Shown: piece by piece, positions 56,937 to 64,000 of the stretch
Numbering within the stretch: position 1 is the stretch's first letter
How the letters are laid out: every line of letters begins with the position of its first letter
Assembly (NCBI GenBank): GCA_037962975.1
Contig: CM075672.1
Span: 127,520,001-127,584,000, forward strand
Reading direction: 5' to 3'
Length of the DNA: 64,000 nt
Source: Clitoria ternatea
Lineage: Eukaryota > Streptophyta > Magnoliopsida > Fabales > Fabaceae
Position numbers and translations under genes: made by a program
The notes under the pieces: model-generated
What the model was told of the DNA's origin: nothing
Database searches by the model: none
The model's input: only the letters and a program-made list of their open reading frames with translations

Positions 56937-57389
56937 TTGAAGGTGTCAAGAGATAAAGGTATTGGAAGAGCTTTGAAGAGCAAGAAGTTAAGTCTGAAAT
57001 TTATAGGACCGTTTGAAGTCCTTGATAGAATTGGTGAGTTGGAATATAGGATTGCCCTCCCTCCATATTTGTCCAATTTGCATAATGTGTTTCATGTTTC
57101 ACAATTGCGGAAGTATGTGCATGATCCTACGCATGTGGTTACCCTTGATGATGTTGAAATCAGGTATAATCTATCTATTCCTTCGATGTCCGCTACTATT
57201 GTGTTGCGTTCTGTCAAGAAATTACGGAACAAGTTGATTCCCTTAGTGAAAGTATGTTGGAAGCACGGAGACGTGGTTACTACCACTTGGGAGCGTGAGC
57301 AAGATATGCGGAAGCGACATCCTGAGTTATTTGAATCAGGTTGGCAAATTTCGGGGATGAAATTTCTTTTAAGGTGGGGTGGATTGTAA
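56937..57389 (+). pseudogene. Element C: pol C-terminal tail
   Basis: The 150-codon frame runs G-P-F-E-V-L-D-R-I-G (GPY module), H-N-V-F-H-V-S-Q-L-R-K-Y, and a chromodomain-like end (V-C-W-K-H-G, T-T-T-W-E-R-E-Q-D-M-R-K-R-H-P-E-L-F). The final codons are frameshifted compared with E, so the F-E-D-E-I motif is not read in this frame although its DNA counterpart (AATTTCGGGGATGAAATT) is present. Confidence 0.87.
57372..57385 (+). other. Polypurine tract of element C
   Basis: AAGGTGGGGTGGAT, degenerate, directly before TGTAACATCTC. Confidence 0.75.
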
Positions 57390-59594
57390 CATCTCAAAAT
57401 TTATTTGAATGATTAATTGAGAGGAATAATTAGTAAATAATTATTTATGAGTTATCAAATGTCCTAAATTTAGAAATGATTAAATTAGGATTTTTATGAT
57501 TATTCATAATTTATTATGGCTTAAAGAACTGAAAATAATACCCGGTTTAAAATATGAGTGTCGGACCAAGTAGCTCTGATTGAGGTAGTGTTGGTCAGGG
57601 TTGTTAAGAATATTAATATGAATTTGAATATACCTTCGAAATAATTTTTAGATAAGTATTGAGCCCAAACAGAGATCCTATTTATTATAAAATGGAGAAA
57701 GTTTTAATGAAGGGTCAAACTAAAACTCTAAAATCCCTTCTTCTCTTCTTGCATTTCACATTGCTTCTCCTTCCAAAGGTAAGTGACATTTGTTCTTTTC
57801 TTTTCCCATTCCCTTTCTTCTTCACTCTTTTCTTCTTCCACTCTTTAAATCCATCAAAGCTTGTATGTGTGTGCTACTTTGCTTCCTCTTCACCTCTTAT
57901 TTTCGTTCTCCCCAACAAGCAAGAAGAAACTTGTTATTGGAGGCTCTCATTTTCATTTTCTTCTCCCTCACTCCTTGGAGCTCACTTTCTCTTGGCTTGA
58001 AGTAAGTTTCCCTCACCATTTCTTGAGTTATAGCCCTAGGTTATGGGTATTTATGGTTTGTGGGAGTGTTATGTGTATAGGTTTGATGTTGGGAGACATT
58101 AATGATGCAAAACCCTAAGGCGGGTGCATTTAATGTAAGTTTTATGAAGGTGTAAATAGGTACACAAAAATGGCAATAAATATGGTAGAAGAAGATGGAC
58201 ATTAATGGTGATTATTGGGTTTTTGATGAAACCCTAACCCTTGGAATTGGGGGAATGTATAATGTGAGTGAAATGTGTGTTTTGAGAATGTTATTAATGA
58301 TGAGAAATAGCCATTGATGATGGTTGGTGGTTATTAATGATGAGTGATGACTATTTATAATGTTAAATGATTAATAATGGTGGTTGAAAGCCATTAATAT
58401 TGAAACCCGTAGATGGGTATGGTCCTTAAATGCATAATAATGATTTTGAGCACCCAACCCATGGTGGTTGTGGTGGATTAAGTGAAATAGAAGAGGTTTG
58501 AGGTTTAAAATGGTATAAACACTAAGTAGGTAATTAAGATCATTTAAATCTTAGTGGTTTGGATAGAAAATAATTATATGGTACATTGTGTGATGTAGGA
58601 AACGACCCCATCGACGAAGCAGGACCTTCAGACCGTGGTGATTTCTACTCTTGAGGTAAGAGGGGGTAACATTCCTAAATGCATGATTTCATCCATTATT
58701 GATGTGTATGTATGAATGTGTTATCCTAATTTGTCTTGGATGAATATCTTGATGTTAATGTGATTGGAATGCATTTAGAATGAATTGTATTATGTAGTAA
58801 ATGTTTTGGATGATGATTATGATGTTGAATTTGATTCATGGTAATGTGACTTGTTTATGAATGGCATTGAGACAATGATTGAATTAATTGCAATTATGTT
58901 AGACATCCCATGACATGTAATTTAATGAATAATGATTGCCACTAACTATTGATGTAAATGAAATCCAACGATAATTGGTAATGGTTGAGAATGATGAGGA
59001 TATTAAATTCTACTAAGTGTTGGTGGTGAGTTATTGATTATAAAGTGGCATTTTAGGATGCACGGTATGAGAAATGCATTGATTGGAATTTGCATCCATG
59101 GCATATCATATGTTGTCTATGTGGGATGTTAGGGGTTCCAATAGGTGGGCCCAGTGGAAGGGTGACCCAGTGCATGGGTGAAATTATTGTTGTTCCTTAG
59201 TGATTCTTGGAATCACGAAGTTGTTCATAGTTCGGTGGCGAGGCACCCTATGTGGCGGGCCCAGTAGGTGGGCGGCTTTGTGATGAGCAAGTGACCTTGG
59301 TGTCCCTATGGGGCTCGGCTCTCTCGATGTGTGTTCAGGAAGGGCCCGTAGCACTTTTGGCAAGTGAGGCGATGTTGTTGATCCGCAAGTCACGGGGTGA
59401 CTAGTGCTACATATAGGCGATAGCGGTGTTGTACTAGTAAAAAGGGTAATGTTATGCATGCAATTAATAAGATAAGTATACATATTTACTACTGTAGTAT
59501 GGACATAGTAGCACACATATGCTTGACCCACATTTTATATGATATTGTTTCCCACAGTCGGATCCACGATTTGATAATGATTCCTTGTGTATAT
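57386..59594 (+). mobile_element. Element C, 3' LTR, interrupted at 59595
   Basis: It parallels the rejoined 5' LTR: start TGTAACATCTCAAAATTT, TATA-like site at about 57685, CT-rich leader, donor-like CTTGAA/GTAAGTTTC at 58011/58012, then the matching middle. It stops at TTCCTTGTGTATAT, in register with about 27196 of the 5' LTR, where another LTR start follows. The acceptor-like site and palindromes expected further on are not in the window. Confidence 0.87.
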
Positions 59595-59883
59595 TGTAAC
59601 AACCCTCATTTTGTAGTTAGATTTTTGAAGTTAATAGTCTTGATTGCGTGATAATTCTATGCATACTGATGATTGGGCCACGACCAACTTGTTGTGTGAT
59701 AACTGATTAGTGTTTTAGAAAGATTTTATGAATTAAGGAAGAGTATTAAATAAGATAAATAATAGAATTAACTAAAATAGTAATATTTAATGTGTTTAAT
59801 AATACTCACAAAGATTTATCAATTACAACGTTAGAAATCTAATAGGAATATTTAAAGTATTTTTGTTCAGGTTGTACAAATTA
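59595..59883 (+). mobile_element. Start of a further LTR-like insertion
   Basis: TGTAACAACCCTCATTTTG begins exactly where homology to the C LTR stops. Only 289 bp are present before the next LTR-like start, and the other end is outside the window. Confidence 0.5.
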
Positions 59884-60053
59884 TGTAACTCCCCCGATTT
59901 TGGCCAAGTAATTATCTGAGGGACTTGAGTCAATTATTTTTATCCCAAAACGTCCCTCATATTATCCCTAACAATTTTTACGAAGAGCCCGATGCCCGTT
60001 TTTAACCTCCCAAACCCAAAAACTTTGATTTTAAGCTACTCGGATAAGCCACA
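59884..60053 (+). mobile_element. Start of a second LTR-like insertion
   Basis: TGTAACTCCCCCGATTTTGG followed by 150 bp of sequence unlike the other LTRs, up to the CACTA end. The boundary is inferred only from the TGTAAC..CCC start. Confidence 0.4.
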
Positions 60054-60538
60054 CTACAAAAAAATAGGTAAATAATAGGGGTATTTTAGAGGAGGTTTCA
60101 AAAACCTCCGCTAATAAAATTATATTGGGACGTTTTTCAAACCTCCTTAGATTAAATTTATAATTGAGGTTATTAATTTATTGAAAGGAGGTTATTTTTT
60201 TACTCTATCAATAAAAAATAAAAAAGAAAGTTATTTATAGTAATTAGTTAAAATTATTGAAAACCTTCTTAATTTACACTTATTTCTCCTATTTCCCCTC
60301 ACCCACGTTCCCTTTCGTTTCCACTCACACAATCCCTCTTTCCCTCTCAATCACGAACCCTAGTGATCCTGGTTATCATACGTTCATAACCATTCAATTT
60401 TCCCATTAATGTAACATCCCCGATCATTGTCATTTACGACGAAACAAGAACCCCACTTCAAACACTCCTCACTCGTCACTGCCTCACTGCCACACGGCCA
60501 TAATACCCTAATTTCACACCCAAACAAACTCCGTAAAA

Positions 60539-60994
60539 ATGGTGAAAACACTGAAAATCCAATTCGGCATCATTGGCTGCGCCGACATAGCGTGCAAGGT
60601 CTCACACGTCATCAACCTAGCTCCCAACGCCACGTTTCACGCTGTCGGAAGCCATTCCCTCAACAAGGCACGAGCCTTCGCCGTCGCTAATGGCTTCCCC
60701 GAAGGCGCCAAGGTGTATGGTTTGTACGAGGCTGTTTTGGATGACCCCGACATTGATGCGGTTTACATGTCGTTACCGACGAGTTTGCACCTGCGGTGGG
60801 TAAGCCTTGCGGCTCGTAAGAAAAAACACGTGCTGCTGGAGAAGCCAATGGTTCTAAGTGCTAGTGAGTTTAAGGAGATAATTGAGGCGTGCGAATCTAA
60901 TGGGTTGCAACTCATGGATGGTACCATGTGGATGCATCATCCTAGGACTGTTGCTATAAAAGAGTTCCTCTCAAATACACACTATTTTGGATGA
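60539..60994 (+). pseudogene. Gfo/Idh/MocA-type oxidoreductase, first exon (pseudogene)
   Basis: 150 codons from ATG: F-G-I-I-G-C-A-D-I-A is the N-terminal Rossmann dinucleotide-binding loop, followed by A-P-N-A-T-F-H-A-V-G-S, D-P-D-I-D-A-V-Y-M-S-L-P-T-S-L-H, and the E-K-P motif (V-L-L-E-K-P) with the catalytic-domain start M-D-G-T-M-W-M-H-H-P-R-T. This matches exon 1 of plant At4g09670-type oxidoreductases (about 360 residues). The frame ends in TGA directly after H-Y-F-G, where the family continues, and the next codons (L-T-S) still fit. The splice donor expected there is not visible. It is higher in GC than its surroundings, as expected of a copied gene. Confidence 0.88.
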
Positions 60995-61012
60995 CTAACA
61001 TCAGTCAGTCTA

Positions 61013-62136
61013 TGAGTTAAGGCAATTTTATTTTTTATTTTTTATTTTTTAAGATGAGGCATTGTGGTTTTGGCATTTTTTAATTTTATATTACCTGTTA
61101 TTTATTATCATTCTCCAATGTAATGGACCTAAGAATTTTCATTTGAGGGTCAAGTATAAAAATAAAAATATAAACAAGAAAGAAAATTCATATTTGATAT
61201 GTTGTAACTTATAGATGATTATATAGGTGGAAGTAATATACTGGACGAGTGTTGTCATATCTCAATGTATGAATTTTGACTTATATGATGCTTTTCTAAT
61301 AATGGAAGCTTTTTTATACTGGTGTCTAATATTTATGCTTTCTCTTTTAGCAATCCTATATGCATTTTAAATTTATGTGTATATATTCTAAACTTTTAGA
61401 GAGCCATAAAAGAAGAGTGATTTGGTGATGAAGCTTTTTTAAGAGATAAAGCTGGTGATGGACTTGTGAGTTCTGAATCTTCTTATAGAATTTGTTTAAC
61501 AACTACTTGCATGAATATCTCTACATTGTGGTGGATATAGAATGTCAGATGCAACATGAAGGGTGGTAAGCTAGTAGTACCTGTAGCTATTTAAATTGTT
61601 GTTACTTAGTTGAAATTTTGGTTGCATCATCAAAACAAAACTTTCGTGCTACTTTTTTCCTTGTTAGATGTTGTTCTGGACTAAATCTTTTGTGATGTTT
61701 CGGCTAGGAATATGGCCAACATGTTCCTTATAAGACTTTTGGCAACTCTCTCGTGAGAAGTCTGACTATGTCTATTTTCTAATAAAATTTATTCAGAGAT
61801 TGTAATCAGATGTAGACTCTAATGATGGGCAATACTAGAAGATAGTGAATAAAAATCCATTCATGAGCATGTTTAGCTTGTGTGTTATTGTGCTTTTAGA
61901 TTTCATTGAGTGTTTCTTTTATTACTTTGGTTTTAAGATGGTTCTATTTTGTTTACATATGAATTGACAGATTGTATTTTTATTCACAAATGAATCTACC
62001 TTGGTATGGCATTTTAGTGTATTGTGTTCATCCAATAAATTGTATTGTTTTTAATATCTAATCTTTTAAATTTATTATGTATTTTGAACTTTTCAATAAA
62101 ATTCTTTAAAAGTTTTACACATATTGGTTCTCACAG
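61013..62136 (+). other. AT-rich intron-like stretch, no gene recognised
   Basis: Lies between the oxidoreductase exon and the next exon-like piece. No domain or motif is identified in any frame. Confidence 0.5.
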
Positions 62137-62235
62137 GTGGGTTGGTATTTCAAAGGACATTAATGATCCACATGGTCTAATTATTCACATAACTCTAGAG
62201 CATGAGAGATATGTGGCGAGCAGTTATAGTCCTAG
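62137..62235 (+). pseudogene. Exon-like fragment of an unidentified gene
   Basis: 99 bp bounded by TCTCACAG and GTAATTTC, open throughout: W-V-G-I-S-K-D-I-N-D-P-H-G-L-I, then L-E-H-E-R-Y-V-A-S-S-Y-S-P. The clean exon borders and protein-like composition suggest a real captured exon. I do not recognise the family. Confidence 0.45.
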
Positions 62236-63322
62236 GTAATTTCTTTATATTGGTAGAGTAATGAGATCTTTATCTTTGCCACTTGCCCACCTTTATGTTG
62301 GTAAAGAATTTTTAATCTTGTTTACTGTAATTCCTACCCTTCTTGCTAATTCTTCTTTGGTTAGGTGAAGATTTCTTTCTTGAATATACAATTTCTTTGC
62401 CTTCATTACCTTGCCCAACAAGATATATACCTTCTCCTGAAGATAATAACAGGTTATGTTACAGAAATAGAATTGATACTTGCTTTGTGAATAGCAAAAA
62501 TATTATAAAAATATATACACACATCATTGTAGTGGTAAAAATCTACCCTGTCAACAATATATTTCAAGTTAAATTAACCAGTAAATCCTTGAACTATTTG
62601 GAAATTTTTAGTAGTTCTTTACTTCTTTATACCTCATAAATTTGTAATACGGTTCATGAACTTGTAAATTGTTTTAATAGGGTTTCTACACTAGGTTCCA
62701 TTCCCTGAAATATTTGAAAACTTCTAAATATATCTTTGTACTTTAATATGGATTAAGAATATTCCAGCTAAATTTGACATAACCCCAGGAACCCAATTAC
62801 TAAATCATTCATAAGTTCAAGAACCTCAATGAAATTATAAAATAGTGGGACCTATTTAAAATTTTTGAAATAGTTCAAGGACTAAACCATTAATCGAAAG
62901 ATGGGATTTTGAAAGGTTGACACTTAAATTTAGACTACTAAATTTACGGTTAGATGGATTGTCCTGGAATGTTGAAATATAACCTTCCATGTTTCTTGAC
63001 TTATCCACCAGAATGCTAATTACCAAATTGGCAACCAGCTTGGGGATTGAATTTTTCAATGCTCTTTATAAGACCCATACTTCCCTCCTACAACGACAGA
63101 AAAAAAGAAATGAAAAAGAAATAGCAATTAATTTTAGTTAATAACACTAAGTTTAGATACAACCTTTTATCCAAAGCATTTTTTTTACCAATCCATGCTC
63201 CAATTCTAGCCATTTATAGTTCTTTGTTCAGAAAGAATGCATAATATAGCTAACCAAGAAAAAACAAGTAAACACTAAACATTCTTTGCTATAAGGAAAA
63301 GAAGGTCTTTAATTTCTCAAAG
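62236..63322. other. AT-rich stretch, no gene recognised
   Basis: Short open frames (for example 62343-62639 and 62856-63059) have no recognisable domain and look like intron or spacer. Confidence 0.5.
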
Positions 63323-63588
63323 GCTACCTGTAATAAGTCCTAAAGGCTGAGACCACACCCCTGATAAGATTTGGCAACATGGACTGCCATGCGTAAATGT
63401 ACTTGAATCAGTTTCTCTCTACTTCTGTTACCATAACGAAGCTGAGCATGCAGCATTCGATAGTTAAGTCCTGCACCCTCAGCCCATTCAACCATAGTTG
63501 GTTCCCTTCCTAATTGAGATTGAAGCCTGTTTAGTGTCTGAGCTTTAGATAGCAAATGAAAAGACGAGTTGTAAGGCATTCCATACAA
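63323..63588 (-). pseudogene. Fragment of a plastid RNA polymerase sigma factor
   Basis: The minus strand encodes L-N-R-L-Q-S-Q-L-G-R-E-P-T-M-V-E-W-A-E, then G-N-R-S-R-E-K-L-I and H-L-R-M-A-V-H-V-A-K-S-Y-Q-G-C-G-L-S-L. This is sigma-70 region 1.2 to the start of 2.1 of plant plastid SIG proteins, where the family has R-G-L-S-L-x-D-L-L-Q-E-G-S. After G-L-S-L the frame meets a stop, but shifted codons still give L-I-T-G-S, so a small deletion broke the gene. It lies opposite to the oxidoreductase exons that flank it. Confidence 0.82.
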
Positions 63589-63686
63589 GTTTAGATTTTG
63601 GCCATGTTAGAATATTGGGGTGGAGGCATGCTGTATTTTGTGTTCAAGTTCTACATTGATACATGGTTTCTTTTTTACTAAAACAG

Positions 63687-63783
63687 ATTCAAACTTGTTT
63701 TACATTTGTTGTTGATGCTGATTTCCTTGAGAATGACATTCGCGTTAAGCCAGATCTGTTGCTTGGGCTTGGGCTTGTTTAAT
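63687..63783 (+). pseudogene. Oxidoreductase, second exon fragment
   Basis: After TAAAACAG the sequence reads I-Q-T-C-F-T-F-V-V-D-A-D-F-L-E-N-D-I-R-V-K-P-D-L. This continues the same oxidoreductase family at the point where exon 1 stops (family: C-F-x-F-A-x-D-x-D-F-L-x-N-D-I-R-V-K-P-x-L-D-G-L-G-A-L-G-D). It then diverges (L-L-G-L-G-L-V and a stop), so the remaining 200 or so residues are absent from the window. The two exons are in correct order and orientation, 2.7 kb apart. Confidence 0.8.
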
Positions 63784-64000
63784 GGAGAGAGAATAAAAAA
63801 TAGAATATATCTGTTGCTAAGTTCACTTATGGATTCTCTAATAGGAAATGATTCTGGACAACCAATTAGAGAGACCGCTTTAAGCCTGCCTCTTGATCCT
63901 ATTAATTTGCTTTTTTTGCTCGGGCAAAGGAGTACTAACAGTGTAGATTTGCCATGTTGTCAATCTACCATTTTGCTGATTATGTACACTAGTTCACTAT
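63784..64000. other. Window end, nothing recognised
   Basis: AT-rich sequence after the oxidoreductase piece. GGACTGATT-like or CACTA-type right ends are not seen before the window stops. Confidence 0.4.

Larger units (their letters stand above)
21004..59594 (+). mobile_element. Element C: Ty3/gypsy retrotransposon opened by nested insertions
   Basis: The 5' LTR is split into 21004-21219, 25326-28346 and 51900-52537, together about 3,875 bp. It is followed by a primer site, a decayed gag-pol and a polypurine tract. The 3' LTR begins at 57386 and is interrupted at 59595. Segment ends join cleanly once L1 and L2 are removed, and the joined 5' LTR follows the 3' LTR base for base over the first 300 bp with scattered mismatches. 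Pol motifs and the tRNA-Met primer site suggest the Tekay/Del-like branch. Being the host of L1 and L2, it is the oldest insertion of the stack. Confidence 0.88.
60054..64000 (+). mobile_element. CACTA transposon 2 (left end; right end outside window)
   Basis: It starts CACTACAAAAAAATAG. Within 200 bp are subterminal repeats of GGAGGTTT / AAACCTCC in both orientations (GAGGAGGTTTC, AAACCTCCGC, CAAACCTCC, GGAGGTTATT). The flank on the left is CCA. The repeat unit differs from that of CACTA 1, so it is another subfamily. A CT-rich leader-like stretch at 60283-60362 and pseudogene pieces follow. No transposase is seen in the 3.9 kb available, and whether all the pieces belong to the transposon cannot be settled here. 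Confidence 0.65.

Noticed and set aside
60410..60430. LTR start TGTAACATCCCC upstream of the oxidoreductase exon.
   Set aside because: No matching LTR body or end is seen, and the exon begins 130 bp later; kept only as a note, since it may be a short LTR relic.

Overview
The window is plant nuclear DNA. It is AT-rich, carries no gene-dense or bacterial-style stretches, and is made almost entirely of long-terminal-repeat (LTR) retrotransposons and CACTA DNA transposons nested in one another. The gene fragments match plant families (ERD6-like sugar transporter, nudix hydrolase 3, CNNM/DUF21-CBS protein, plastid sigma factor, Gfo/Idh/MocA oxidoreductase) and have plant-type GT..AG exon borders. 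A legume is a guess from overall repeat style; nothing here proves it. I see no intact host gene, rRNA, tRNA gene or CRISPR array.

Layout. 1-8050: element A (+), a Ty3/gypsy-derived element with giant LTRs (3,961 bp) around a 1,573-bp non-coding interior. 8051-9180: AT-rich DNA without a gene. 9460-16242: minus-strand retroelement remnants: a Ty1/copia-type gag, an LTR-like repeat pair (10851-11225 and 15830-16242), and between them a non-coding interior with a TTGACC-rich stretch. 16243-19234: a truncated minus-strand LTR (L3) of the same broad family as element C. 19235-21003: an unclassified repeat with a cluster of CTCGCTTAAGCGAG palindromes.

21004 to about 59594 is one Ty3/gypsy element, C (+), opened by later insertions. 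Its 5' LTR was hit by solo LTR L1 (21220-25320, TSD GTCAG) and solo LTR L2 (28347-51894, imperfect TSD GGATT/AGATT). L2 in turn received a full minus-strand Tekay/Del-like element E (29476-43329, perfect TSD GGACT) and a CACTA transposon (44518-50159, TSD ATT). The 3' LTR of E received a further solo LTR, S (30598-34246, perfect TSD AAATA). The decayed gag-pol of C is at 52883-57389 and its 3' LTR starts at 57386. That LTR is interrupted at 59595 by two more LTR starts and then by a second CACTA element running off the window from 60054.

How it fits together. E carries a full-length but nonsense-riddled gag-pol. A and S are related to E by LTR blocks and, for A, by the primer site and last pol codons, but they encode nothing, so an E-like element may have mobilised them. 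The first CACTA has picked up exons of at least three host genes in one orientation. The second CACTA region holds pieces of at least two. The most interesting unexplained pattern concerns LTR architecture. Both long-LTR families have a candidate 5' splice donor 0.6-1.0 kb from the LTR start, a pyrimidine-rich acceptor-like site 1.0-1.6 kb from the LTR end, and then clusters of short near-perfect palindromes upstream of the LTR end. The palindrome sequences differ completely between the two families.
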